DNA from: Zea mays
Lineage: Eukaryota > Streptophyta > Magnoliopsida > Poales > Poaceae
DNA: 64,000 bases
Direction of reading: 5' to 3'
NCBI RefSeq assembly: GCF_902167145.1
Contig: NC_050098.1
Span: 34,528,501-34,592,500 of the forward strand
Part shown: positions 43,601 to 53,381 of the stretch, in pieces
Position numbering within the stretch: position 1 is the first letter of the stretch
Layout of the letters: the number at the start of each line of letters is the position of its first letter
Notes under the pieces: model-generated
What the model was told of the DNA's origin: nothing
Databases searched by the model: none
Seen by the model: the letters and a program-made list of their open reading frames with translations, nothing else
Translations under genes and position numbers: made by a program

Positions 43601-43909
43601 TGTATCCACCCGGGTCGTCGCATAGGAGCCATCGCCAGCTGCGGCGGACCATTGAAGCTTTGATTGATGAAATGGGACGCCCTTGTCTTGGGAATCATGA
43701 GCTTGCTTGCAGGAATCATCTCTGATAAGAGCCTGAGAAATAGGGAGCTCCTTCGCCGAACTTACCGGGTCGCTGAGTGGGGAGTCCGTCGCGCGCAGGG
43801 CCGCTCCGCGCCCGCCGAGAAGGGAGGGGCGAGCCCAACCCGCGGCGGACGGAGGATCTCCCGGCGACTGGAAAGGAGGACCAAGGGAAGCGGCGGCGCC
43901 CTTCCCCAT
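40601..43909 (-). CDS. LINE ORF1: DUF4283/zinc-knuckle nucleic acid-binding protein
   Basis: 1102 aa from the ATG at 43909 (MGKGAAASLG); an earlier in-frame TTG at 43948 was not used. It has two CCHC knuckles, CYNCFSPDHLAFCC and CWLCLQSGHRARYC (about residues 234-267), and a DUF4283-like domain (about 400-560, with EQFFIIFSDPRSKLWALDRG and RVEGIPVHCWG). A basic, R-rich region follows, then a 40-residue tandem repeat (about 690-770) and a long S/T/N/P-rich tail. Such ORF1 proteins bind LINE RNA. It is open throughout. The knuckles lie before the DUF4283-like domain here, whereas in many plant L1 ORF1 proteins I would expect them after it. Size is at the upper end for the group. Confidence 0.85.
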   Translation of the reverse strand: MGKGAAASLGPPFQSPGDPPSAAGWARPSLLGGRGAALRATDSPLSDPVSSAKELPISQALIRDDSCKQAHDSQDKGVPFHQSKLQWSAAAGDGSYATTRVDTRSKSKADPRPVQAALGDPLRQTSMPRILASGKAEVGADRTPDFQLSCKPEGDLNSGNVWSHRRAAGLDAAPRLNGQRPYPAASDGIEGDWSVVRPRYWWRKSWTSTERTRQYHQFDVKGTGLFKLKLKGKCYNCFSPDHLAFCCQAPSRCWLCLQSGHRARYCNRKSSQGTFTAAGFFPKPVEQPSRTPTYHEARLWTDDLHKNLEHCGRNLEQRSKAPLSQPPPIHKKSYLQVVQGDRGMEARYPGDPRGRPSRAFCSVSATGSFRRRRDELIDKAVVCSFDGNSHEVDTLAAGDMLREKFNLRHGQYQLVKHFPEQFFIIFSDPRSKLWALDRGSVSYRDRTFHFGDWSEDSNARKTNLEFRVKVRVEGIPVHCWGEEVASKALGKSCAIHYVQEGTRRRERTRSFDLWAWCSDPCDIPKEVQLTVLEPDRELPPVSAPLPLAGALHDEPSDLKTGHVYTLRNHIEVVEDLSFLRGRGSRGGPPNRKQRREFVWSYGAPDSMGEKREHAETFRGRETGRRGWGQDDDDDEGNFQRGRRSGNRRHRSLSGWARSSRCRGGMEDCYSSNDKHRHSTPFRRHCLGMASSTRCWVPRRKGKTVSFADPVVSAVWPLVGVRELAAGVGATPTRCWVPKRKGSTVSFADPAVSAVWPQVGDLELAAGVGASPGSVDGANQETSKEPDASKCKVTNTVDLNNVFASILNSLDSVLALNNVVPAKAPAIQPTEFLGTHLANDNKAVDHILPATVLDGLDNVLNLDISSPAKSLAAQPVELLGSQLLNANQTVHLNLPAAERIGQMSAPAIHNLSCPDFQPGVSDIQPMCQPVDNINQEALSTTPALRTGNSLPDNAQLTNFIAAITTPPEPPLIPAFPKSSTTNSSHTLKFQKQHITRRSSVRLAAKKNFSTGTNRDAISKAQEIIRAKLNNSAVKIPDCSSSSDCTDFNKSFEQIASLFTRPLTKCQMEAIMELINQDNVKAGKTKKKGRKVMPTAEAGKAKGF
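41603..41842 (-). repeat. 120-bp tandem duplication inside LINE ORF1
   Basis: Two copies, beginning ggcacccacaccagcagcaa at 41603 and again at 41723, exactly 120 bp apart. Each encodes 40 residues carrying CWVP(R/K)RKG(K/S)TVSFADP and ELAAGVGA. The copies differ at several positions, so the duplication is not brand new. Confidence 0.92.
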
Positions 43910-44042
43910 CCCGCGCTCAACCCTAAACCTCGAACTGATCTTTACCAAAACGCTCTATAAGCATGAAGCCAAATTCAGGCCAGGACACATGGGTGAGGCT
44001 CTGCTGAACCTGAATGTAACCATCGTCGTATGCATCCATTTC

Positions 44043-45344
44043 ATTCCGCACTTGATTAAGTTTGCGTCCTAGTCATTAATTACTTTGTGTTTGAATATTG
44101 ATTTTGTTCAAGCGAATTCCCAACTGCTTGCTGTCATCGTCGATCAGCATACAGTGGACCGTGGTCCTTTTACGTACCTCAAGCAAACTAACGAGTAATG
44201 CGTATGAATGCCTTATTCAAATTAACGCGGCTGCCACTGAGAAGTTCCACACGTACACCACCATCTTCCTATCATTGATACTAGGCAGAGGTGTGTGTTT
44301 AGTCGTCATTTTAGTTGAAACATCTTTGGCTTCGAGGTATTTATTGAGCAGAGGCCCTCTCCCTATACACATCAAGCAAGAGTAAAGGTTACTGAGGTCC
44401 TGGTCCAAACCTCAAGAACTAATTGCTAGTCGGCTAATAAATTGTTAGCTAGTTTTAGCGAGGTTGGAGCAGCTAATAACTAACCGCTATTTGAGAGGTA
44501 TAGTTAACACTTAGTTTGTCAATTAGCTGACCCGTTGTAAATCTCTATGCTGATTTTAGCTGTTAACTAACAGTTTTAGAGGTCTAGAATAGGGTTACCA
44601 TAACCAAGCGAACAAATAAAGAATTTTTTTCTTAGTTTTGCCAAGTATATATGCTTCCAGGGAAGTTGTGGTCAGGACCACGTACATATATAGTAGTAAA
44701 CTGGAGGACGTACGCGTGTGTCCGGTCCCCCAATTTTCTGGTATAACTAGCTAAATGATATTTGTTAGGTGAACTCAGAATAAATTAAAATAAACCTATG
44801 CATTGGAGCTGACAATTCCACGAACAAGAAACAGCCTGTAGACGCACCCGGTTTGATGAGGCAACCTTATGTATTGTATACACTTCTTGTCACTAATTAA
44901 TTGAATCTATGTAACCACATCTGAATTGAATCCAAAACACTTGGGTTTTTTTTCCTCTTCAGCCATCTTCCTCCGACGAGATCCTACCGCGGCCGCAGTG
45001 ACCTTCATCTTCCTTTTCCCCCGCTGCCGACATGGCCATGGTCGCCCCAGGCCCCAGCCCTAAACCTGGTTCAGCCGCCTCCACCGCCTCACAGCTATCT
45101 ACCCCGTCCCCACACCGTTTGGTCCGTCTGCCTAAATAAAATTTCTCCGTGTGGATATTCAGACGTGCAAAACAATGGTTTACAATGAAGACTACATTAT
45201 TTACATAGTAGAGTTTAAAATAAAGATTAAGATAAGAGATGAGATAGATAAAGGATTGTAGATAGTCTAATGCCATCTCTAGCAAATCTACTATCTTTTC
45301 TTTTATGTCGTCGTCTATTTTAAATTTCACTCTACAAAAAGTGA
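44043..45344. other. Unassigned DNA between the LINE and G3
   Basis: 44390-44610 (tggtccaaacctc...ctaattgctag...gaggtctagaatagggttacc) resembles decayed hAT-type MITE sequence but lacks clean ends. 44950-45135 is a GC-rich fragment with a short frame (MAMVAPGPSPKPG), perhaps a gene relic. 45208-45334 is AT-rich with an imperfect inverted repeat (gtagagtttaaaat / attttaaatttcactctac). No gene is supported. Confidence 0.35.
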
Positions 45345-46005
45345 TGTTGGGGCCTTCGTCTTCCGAAGGTCTTCAAAAACATGATTTAACAATATTTCTG
45401 AGTATGATACACAAACAGGTACCTTCGGACTCTATCAGAACCACAATCTAAAGAAGGACAAAGAATACGAAGGTTAGCGTAGAGCCGAAACTGTGCGCAG
45501 GGGAGCTTCGGCATGGTAGCAGAAACGGGAACCGACTTAAAAAGGAAAAGGCTATTTAGACCTTGATGGATTACTATAGAGTCATTAGCAAATGTAAAGG
45601 GCATGAGTGTAATTGTACATGGGCTGCGTCCCGTGCCTATAAATAGATGAACAGTGCTCCCGTACTGTTCACGCGGACTTGACATTTTGCTTTTGCATCA
45701 CACTTGTACCCTTACCTTATTTTGATCCGAAGGTACATTTATAATTTGATATCATTTCTATTTTCCATAGTAATAAAATAGAAATGAGTTGATATATAAT
45801 TATTCATGTTATCTTTTACATTTCATATGATTCTTTCTTCATTATTATATGTTACATCGATGAAGGTATGTCCTTCATAACCTTCGTCCGAAGATCATTA
45901 TATCCTAAAGGAAATAATGCCTCGAAGGACGAAGGGCTTTAACGTTTAACATTTTTCGTGTTGCCTTGTTCTTAACTCATAGCATTTGGGAACAAGTCCC
46001 CAACA
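45345..46005 (+). repeat. G3 5' LTR
   Basis: 661 bp, TGTTGGGGCC to CCCCAACA, very similar to the 3' LTR at 63210. TATA box tataaatag at 45638-45646. The PBS ttggcgttcacctccggtg follows at 46006. Confidence 0.92.
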
Positions 46006-46064
46006 TTGGCGTTCACCTCCGGTGAATCCTTTTCGACCACCTTCGGCAAGCATTGACCTTCATC

Positions 46065-47570
46065 ATGCCACCGAAGAAAGCTTCAGCGACAGGGACTGCC
46101 GCTCTGCAGCCACTGGACCCGAACCAGGAAACCCTTTCTCTTCGAGAGGCCCGAAGCCAGAAGAGGAAGGCTACTAGTCCAACACCCCAGGAGGACGAGT
46201 TGGACCAAGAGATCAGAAACATGGAGATGCTTCATCAACAAGTACAAAGGAAGAAGGAGAAGATGGCTCGACTAGCCGACCTTCAAAGGCAGATTGACGA
46301 AGCTACCGAAGAAGTACGCCATCTTGCTCAAGATGAACAAGAACGAAGGCCCCAGCACAGGGAGCTTTCATCAAGAAGGCTTGTTCGATGATGATGGATG
46401 GTATGATGATTTTAATCATAGTACCTTTACTTTTGACGATGCTTCTCCCCTGGCAGCAGAACTGCAGGCTATCCCATGGTCCCCATCGTATAAGCCACCT
46501 CAGCTTCCGATGTATGATGGGCATTCAGACCCGAAGCAGTTTTTGATGAGTTATGAAGCAACTATATCTTCATACGGAGGCAATACAACTGTCATGGCCA
46601 AGTCCTTCGTTATGGCAGTGAAGAATGTGGCTCAAACGTGGTATTCTTCTCTTCGGCCAGGGACTATCACTTCATGGCAGAAGCTCAAGGACATGCTGGT
46701 GACAAGTTTCCAGGGCTTTCAGACGAAGCCATTCATAGCTCAGGCTCTGTTCCAATGCACGCAGGATCATGAGGAGTATCTCCAGACATACGTCCGAAGA
46801 TTCTTGCATTTGAGAGCACAAGCGCCTATTGTGTCCAATGAAATTGTCATTGAGGCCATGATCAAGGGGCTTCGTCCAGGACCTACTGCCCAGTATTTTG
46901 CTAGAAAGCCTCCACAGACTTTGGAGAATACATCCGCGCTGATAACGATTTTCGTCAAAGAAGGGAGGAAGCCTATAGGTTCTCTGAGATGACCAGGGGC
47001 TTCGGAGGGAGAATCCACCCAAGACATGTCAGGTCAATCCACTCCACCTAGAGTGGCGACAGGGGAAGTCAACAACAAAGGCCACAATATTCCTCGCAAG
47101 CTTCGGGGCAGCAACAAAGCTATCTTCGGCCGCCAGCTCCAAGGGGCAGAGGCGCCAGGGGCTTTGGAGGAAGGTTTGGCGATCAACCCAGGAAGAATTA
47201 TTGCTTATTCTGTGGTGAGGACAAGGGCCATACTACAAGGATGTGCTATGTCACCATTCAGAAACAGAAGGAAATAGCAGAAGCTGCAGCTCAGCAGAAC
47301 CAGCCGAAGCAGGTCATGCATACTGCTTCATATCACTCACCCTACATACCAGAGTATGTGGGTAACCATCCTGCAATGTCTGTTGCTTCGGCTAGTCAGC
47401 CACAGGCATCCTGGCCATAGCCTCCACCTCCGCCACCACTACAACCTGCATATTCACGCGGCCAACAGCCAGAAGGGAGTCAACAGACCCATCAGCAGAG
47501 AGACTTTAGGGAGGAGTCCGAAGCTCGCACAGTCAACAGTACTGTGCCAGAGTCGAAGCATATCTACTAA
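46065..47570 (+). pseudogene. G3 gag, frameshifted
   Basis: Starts MPPKKASATG as in G1. A one-base insertion around 46362-46376 shifts the frame (after RPQHRE). The reading continues from about 46380 to 46930 with the gag core (TWYSSLRPGTITSW). A deletion of about 22 bp after TLE (near 46925) shifts it again. The zinc knuckle CLFCGEDKGHTTRMC and the ending SKHIY with TAA at 47570 are still readable, with further stops near 47050 and 47418 (the latter where G1 has CAG). It cannot make full Gag. Confidence 0.85.
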
Positions 47571-47739
47571 GAGATATCATACCTCTGAATCAGTTTTTAC
47601 ATTCATTGTCATTCTCTTTCTTACTAAGGAACAATTATTGAAAACCTAGTTTTCTTGTCGTTTTCAATTCCTTGTAATAGCTTCGTTTTTGCCATAGTGG
47701 AAATATATCTTCTCCACAGACTCACGGAGTCCAAAAAGT

Positions 47740-48015
47740 CGCCGAAGCACAAAACGTCGTTCTAAGGAACGCAGCGTAAGTTGTCGAAGCTACAAAAAGT
47801 CGTTCCTAAGGGAGCGCAGTGTAAGTTTTCTGCTCAAAAGTCGTTCCAAAGGGAATGCAGAGCAAAATACCGTCGAAATATAAGGCGAAGCGCGAAAAGT
47901 CAACGCGAATATCGTCGAAATAGAAGGCGAAGAAGTTCAAAAGACGTTCCTAAGGGAATGCAGAACTTACAGCGAAAAGTCAGCTCTGATACACCGAAAA
48001 ATAAACGGTGAAGCC
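47740..48015 (+). repeat. Spacer tandem repeats downstream of G3 gag
   Basis: Units such as aaaagtcgttccaaagggaatgcagag and gcgaaaagtcaacgcgaata, homologous to G1 8390-8712. 48016-48404 is AT-rich spacer with a small repeat (tatagctttatcagtgt twice, near 48250-48285). No gene is seen. Confidence 0.7.
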
Positions 48016-48404
48016 AAAAAATAAACGACAAAGAGATTGTGTATTCCAATATAGGGATATGAGTGTGTGTCTTCAGCACAAAGTATCATTTTTGCATAGC
48101 ATAATATCATCACATCATTTCGCATAACATAACATCATACATCATATTGCATCAATGGCACAAGAAGGGGATATAATGTTGACCTTCGGAGAATGCTTCG
48201 AAAAAGTGAAATTGTGCTAAGGCACAAAATAAGTTCTGAAGAGATATAGCTTTATCAGTGTTATAGCTTTATCAGTGTTATCAGCGCTGATATAAAATAA
48301 GTGGAGGAAAAAGTCTATTATTGACGAAGCATCAGTGTTATGGCGACGCTTGGAGCATTTTTTATTAAGCACTCTGATATCGAGGAAGAAAGTCTATTAC
48401 TGAC

Positions 48405-50072
48405 TGTCGGGGACCATAATTAGGGGTACCCTCAAGACTCCTAATTCTCAGCTGGTAACCCCCATCAGCATAAAGCTGCAAAGACCTGATGGGTGCGATT
48501 AAGTCAGGGATCAGTCCATTCGAGCGACTCGATCACGCCTCGCCCGAGCCTAGCCTCGGGCAAGGGCAGCCGACCCCGAGGGATTTCCGTCTCGCCCGAG
48601 GCCCCCTTTCAACGGCGGACACATCTTCGGCTCGCCCGAGGCCCTGCCTTCGCTAAGAAGCAACCCTGACTAAATCGCCGCACCGACCGACCAAATCGCA
48701 GGAGCATTTAACGCAAAGGTGGCCTGACACCTTTATCCTGACACGCGCCCTCCGGCAGAGCCGAAGTGACCGCTGTCACTTCGCCGCTCCAATGACTGGT
48801 CTGACAGAAGGACAGCGCCGCCTGCGCCACTCCGACTGCAGCGCCACTTGACAGAGTGATGCTGACAGGGAGCCAGGTCCTGCCAAAGGCACCATAGGAA
48901 GCTCCGCCCGACCTAGGGCTCGAACTCGGGCTCCGCCCCGGAAGACGGCGAACTCCGCTCCGCCCGACCCAGGGCTCGGACTCGGGCTCCGCCCCGCAAG
49001 ACGGCGAACTCCGCTCCGCCCGACCCAGGGCTCGGACTCGGGCTAAGACCCGGAAGACGGCGAACTCCGCTCCGCCCGACCCAGGGCTCGGACTCGGGCT
49101 AAGACCCGGAAGCCGGCGAACTCCGCTCCGCCCGACCCAGGGCTCGGACTCGGGCTAAGACCCGGAAGACGGCGAACTCCGCTCCGCCCGACCCAGGGCT
49201 CGGACTCGGGCTCAGCCCCAGAAGACGACGAACTCCGCTTCACCCGACCCCAGGGCTCGGACACCGCCCTGGCCTCTGCCGACGACCTCCGCCTCGCCCG
49301 ACCCAAGGGCACGGACTCGGCCTCGGCCATGAAGGACAGACTCGACCTCGGCTTCGGAGGAGCCTCCACGTCGCCCGACCTAGGGCACAGGCCCGCCACG
49401 TCAACAGGAAGCGCCATCATCACCCTACCCCGAGCCGACTCGGGCCGCAGAGAACAAGACCGGTGTCCCATCTGGCTAGCTCCGCCAGATAGGCAATGAT
49501 GGCGCCCCGCTAGCCCTGTGACGACGGCGGCTCTCAGCTCCCTTACGGAAGCAGGGGGACGTCAGCAAGGACCCAACCGCTCCGACAGCTGTCCCTCCGC
49601 CAGGCTCCGTTGCTCCTCCGACAGCCACGACATCACACCAGCAGGGTGCCAAGATCTCTCCGGCTGCCACATTGGCATGTACCTAGGGCGCTAGCTCTTC
49701 CCCCGCTAGACACGTAGCACTCTGCTACACCCCCATTGTACACCTGGATCCTCTCCTTACGCCTATAAAAGGAAGGACCAGGGCCTTCTTAGAGAAGGTT
49801 GGCCGCGCGGGACGAGGATGGGACAGGCGCTCTCTTGGGGCCGCTCGCTTCCCTCACCCGCGTGGACGCTTGTAATCCCCTACTGCAAGCGCACCCGACC
49901 TGGGCGCGGGACGAACACGAAGGCCGCGGGATTCCCATCTCTCTCGTGCCGGACTCCGGCCTCCTCGCTCCTTTCCCCCCTTTGCGCTCGCCCACGCGCT
50001 CGACCCATCTGAGCTGGGGCACACGGCACTCACTCGTCGGCCTGAGGGACCCCCGGTCTCGAAACGCCGACA
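48405..50072 (+). repeat. H2 5' LTR
   Basis: 1668 bp, TGTCGGGGACC to CGCCGACA, with TATA box tataaaagg at 49764-49772. The PBS gttggcgcgccaggtagggg starts at 50073. Confidence 0.95.
48901..49260 (+). repeat. 56-bp tandem repeats in H2 5' LTR
   Basis: The anchor cgcccgac recurs at 48905, 48961, 49018, 49073, 49129 and 49185 (period about 56), then in diverged units. The 3' LTR has one unit fewer. Confidence 0.88.
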
Positions 50073-50132
50073 GTTGGCGCGCCAGGTAGGGGCCTGCTGC
50101 GTGTTGACGAGCAGCTTCCCGTCAAGCTCCAG

Positions 50133-53100
50133 ATGGGCAGTCTCCAACAACCTCTCCAACCCGGGACGGTGCTCCGTTTCGGGAGCCTTGAGTTCATGTC
50201 CCTCGACGGCAGCTACGGCATGGTACTCCTTCCACCGCCGCGCGACAGCGACAATGGCAGCCGACGACCCGCCCGCCGGCGGCGGAATCGACGACATCTT
50301 CCTCGCGTGGTGGAAGAACAACATTCGAGCTCGCTCCGTCCTCTCCCCCGCCAACGGAGGAGGAGGCGGAGCAACCAAGGCCAAGCGGGAGGCCGCGCTT
50401 CGTCGGCTGTCGAGCGAATCGACGTCCCCAGCGCCCCAACGGGGGGCGCGTCGGGCGTCGACCTCGCGTTTGAGACGGAGGCGAACGCCGTCCCCCCGCG
50501 ACACGCCAATCCCGAGCAAATGGACGACGCCAGCACGCTCGCGGAGGGCCTGCAGGACGTCGCCCTCGTACCTAAGACGACGGCGCAATCAGTCCCCGAC
50601 ATGACTATGTCGCTCCTCGTCAACCAAAAGGTACTGACTGATTCCCATCCTACGTCATTTCGACTCGGCCTCAACCCGCCTAGCGACCTCGCTTTGGCGG
50701 GCACTCTCGTTGAGGCGAGTGCAACCCCTCTGGGGTTTCGTATGCGGTCGCCTTGGGACCGATTGACGGACGTCTCGACCTACGGGCCCTCTGGGTCCGA
50801 GGAAGATGACGATCCTAGCATCTGCTGGGATTTCTCTGGATTTGGCAACCCCAGTGCCATGCAGGGCTTTATGACCGCATGTGACTACTGCCTCTCCGAC
50901 TGTTCCGACGGTAGCCGCAGCCTTGGCGACGAGGACTGCGGCCCAAGCCACGAATGTTTCCACGTCGAGCTAGGGGATCCCTCCGAAGGCAACCATCTCG
51001 GCATGCCGGAGGACGGTGATCTCCCTAGGCCGGTGCCTCGCGCCGACATCCCGCGAGAGCTAGCTGTGGTCCCCGTTCCGGCGGGGGGTCACGACCCACA
51101 GCTCGAGCAAGTCCGCGGGGCGCAGGCCAGGCTCAACGAGGGAGCAGGAGCGCTCGAGTCGATCCGCCGGGACGTCGGGCAGGTATGGGCGGGCCAACCC
51201 CCGGCCGGAGAAATACGTCATCTGCCCCAGGGTCTCCAGCACCGCGTCGCCAACGACGTCAGGGTCAGGCCGCCACCCGCATCCAGCGGGGTCGGTCAGA
51301 ACCTGGCAGCCGCAGCGATGCTCCTCCGCGCGATGCCGGAGCCATCAACCACCGAGGGTCGGCGAATCCAGGGAGAGCTCAAGAATCTTCTGGAAGGCGC
51401 TGCGGCCCGATGGGCCGAGAGCTCTGCCTCCCGAAGGCAGGGATACCCCTCGGAACCTCATGCCGCGACTTCCCGATTCATGCGGGAAGCCTCGGTCTAC
51501 ACCGGGCGCACGCGCAACACCGCGCCTGCGGCCCCGGGCCACCTCGGCAACGAGCACCATCGTCGCGACCGTCGGGCCCACCTCGACGAAAGGGTGCGCC
51601 GAGGCTACCACCCCAGGCGTGGGGGACGCTACGACAGCGGGGAGGATCGAAGTCCCTCGCCCGAACCACCCGGTCCGCAGGCCTTCAGTCGGGCCATCCG
51701 ACGGGCGCCGTTCCCGGCCCGGTTCCGACCCCCGACTACTATCACAAAGTACTCGGGGGAAACGAGACCGGAACTGTGGCTCGCAGACTACCGCCTGGCC
51801 TGCCAACTGGGTGGAACGGACGACGACAACCTCAACATCCGCAACCTCCCCCTGTTCCTCTCCGATACTGCTCGCGCCTGGTTGGAGCACCTGCCTCCGG
51901 GGCAGATCTCCAACTGGGATGATTTGGTCCAAGCCTTCGCCGGCAATTTCCAGGGCACGTACGTGCGCCCCGGGAATTCCTGGGACCTTCGAAGCTGCCG
52001 GCAACAGCCGGGAGAGTCTCTTCGGGACTACATCCGGCGATTCTCGAAGCAGCGCACTGAGCTGCCCAACATCACCGACTCAGATGTCATCGGCGCGTTC
52101 CTTGCCGGCACCACCTGCCGCGACCTGGTGAGCAAGTTGGGTCGCAAGACCCCCACCAGGGCGAGCGAGCTGATGGACATCGCCACCAAGTTCGCCTCTG
52201 GCCAGGAGGCGGTCGAGGCCATCTTCCGAAAGGACAAGCAGCCCCAGGGCCGCCCATCGGAAGAGGCTCCCGAGGTGTCTACTCCGCGCGGCGCCAAGAA
52301 GAAAGGCAAGAAGAAGTCGCAAGCGAAACGCGACGCCGCCGACGCGGACCTTGTCGCTGCCGCCGAGTACAAGAACCCTCGGAAGCCCCCCGGAGGTGCT
52401 AACCTCTTCGACAAGATGCTCAAGGAGCCGTGCCCCTACCATCAGGGGCCCGTCAAACACACCCTCGAGGAGTGCGTCATGCTTCGGCGCCACTTCCACA
52501 AGGCCGGGCCACCCGCAGAGGGTGGCAGGGCCCGCGACGACGACAAAAAGGAAGATCACCAAGCAGGAGAGTTCCCTGAGGTCCGCGACTGCTTCATGAT
52601 CTACGGAGGGCATGCGGCGAATGCCTCGGCTCGGCATCGCAAGCAAGAGCGTCGGGAGGTCTGCTCGGTGAAGGTGGCGGCGCCAGTCTACCTAGACTGG
52701 TCCGACAAGCCCATCACCTTCGACCAAGCTGACCACCCCGACCACGTGCCGAGCCCGGGGAAATACCCGCTCGTCGTCGACCCCATCGTCGGCGACGTCA
52801 GGCTCACCAAGGTCCTGATGGATGGGGGCAGCTGCCTCAACATCATCTACGCCGAGACCCTCAGGCTCCTGCGCGTCGATCTGTCCTCCGTCCGAGCAGG
52901 CGCTGCGCCCTTCCACGGGATCATTCCTGGGAAGCGCGTCCAGCCCCTCGGACGGCTCGACCTTCCCGTCTGCTTCGGAACGCCCTCCAACTTCCGAAGG
53001 GAGACTTTGACGTTCGAGGTGGTCGGGTTCCGAGGAACCTACCACGCGGTATTGGGGAGGCCATGCTATGCGAAGTTCATGGCCGTCCCCAACTACACCT

Positions 53101-53381
53101 ACCTGAAGCTCAAGATGCCGGGCCCCAATGGGGTCATCACCGTTGGCCCCACGTACAAACACGCGTTCGAATGCGACGTGGAGTGCGTGGAGTACGCCGA
53201 GGCCCTCGCCGAGTCCGAGGCCCTCATCGCCGACCTGGAGAACCTCTCCGAAGAGGTGCCAGACGTGAAGCGACATGCCGGCAACTTCGAGCCAGCGGAG
53301 ACGGTTAAGGCTGTCCCTCTCGACCCCAGTGGCGACACCTCCAAGCAGATCCGGATCGGTTCCGGGCTCGACCCCAAATAG
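50133..53381 (+). CDS. H2 gag-protease polyprotein
   Basis: 1082 aa from the ATG 61 bp past the LTR (MGSLQQPLQPGTV). Parts: an acidic/proline-rich N-terminal half; a Retrotrans_gag core (about residues 545-700: RPELWLADYRLACQL, FAGNFQGTYVRPGNSWDL); a K-rich stretch (KKKGKKKSQAKRD); a knuckle-like CPYHQGPVKHTLEEC (about 767); and a protease with LMDGGSCLNIIYA (about 896). The frame is intact and ends at TAG (53379-53381), in the same place as H1. It could supply Gag and protease to other elements even if its pol is dead. Confidence 0.92.
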   Translation: MGSLQQPLQPGTVLRFGSLEFMSLDGSYGMVLLPPPRDSDNGSRRPARRRRNRRHLPRVVEEQHSSSLRPLPRQRRRRRSNQGQAGGRASSAVERIDVPSAPTGGASGVDLAFETEANAVPPRHANPEQMDDASTLAEGLQDVALVPKTTAQSVPDMTMSLLVNQKVLTDSHPTSFRLGLNPPSDLALAGTLVEASATPLGFRMRSPWDRLTDVSTYGPSGSEEDDDPSICWDFSGFGNPSAMQGFMTACDYCLSDCSDGSRSLGDEDCGPSHECFHVELGDPSEGNHLGMPEDGDLPRPVPRADIPRELAVVPVPAGGHDPQLEQVRGAQARLNEGAGALESIRRDVGQVWAGQPPAGEIRHLPQGLQHRVANDVRVRPPPASSGVGQNLAAAAMLLRAMPEPSTTEGRRIQGELKNLLEGAAARWAESSASRRQGYPSEPHAATSRFMREASVYTGRTRNTAPAAPGHLGNEHHRRDRRAHLDERVRRGYHPRRGGRYDSGEDRSPSPEPPGPQAFSRAIRRAPFPARFRPPTTITKYSGETRPELWLADYRLACQLGGTDDDNLNIRNLPLFLSDTARAWLEHLPPGQISNWDDLVQAFAGNFQGTYVRPGNSWDLRSCRQQPGESLRDYIRRFSKQRTELPNITDSDVIGAFLAGTTCRDLVSKLGRKTPTRASELMDIATKFASGQEAVEAIFRKDKQPQGRPSEEAPEVSTPRGAKKKGKKKSQAKRDAADADLVAAAEYKNPRKPPGGANLFDKMLKEPCPYHQGPVKHTLEECVMLRRHFHKAGPPAEGGRARDDDKKEDHQAGEFPEVRDCFMIYGGHAANASARHRKQERREVCSVKVAAPVYLDWSDKPITFDQADHPDHVPSPGKYPLVVDPIVGDVRLTKVLMDGGSCLNIIYAETLRLLRVDLSSVRAGAAPFHGIIPGKRVQPLGRLDLPVCFGTPSNFRRETLTFEVVGFRGTYHAVLGRPCYAKFMAVPNYTYLKLKMPGPNGVITVGPTYKHAFECDVECVEYAEALAESEALIADLENLSEEVPDVKRHAGNFEPAETVKAVPLDPSGDTSKQIRIGSGLDPK

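Larger units (their letters stand above)
36588..44027 (-). mobile_element. Complete L1-type LINE with two intact ORFs
   Basis: 7440 bp on the minus strand, bounded by a perfect 15-bp duplication gtatgcatccatttc (36573-36587 and 44028-44042). The 3' end is a 10-A tail (plus-strand T run 36588-36597). Order: 118-bp 5' UTR, ORF1 (40601-43909), 322-bp spacer, ORF2 (36766-40278), 168-bp 3' UTR plus tail. Both ORFs are uninterrupted and the key endonuclease and RT residues are present, so this may be a recent and possibly competent copy. A full-length plant L1 is uncommon because most are 5'-truncated. Confidence 0.95.

Noticed and set aside
45208..45334. Possible foldback MITE left of G3
   Set aside because: The inverted repeat is short and imperfect, and no target-site duplication could be found.
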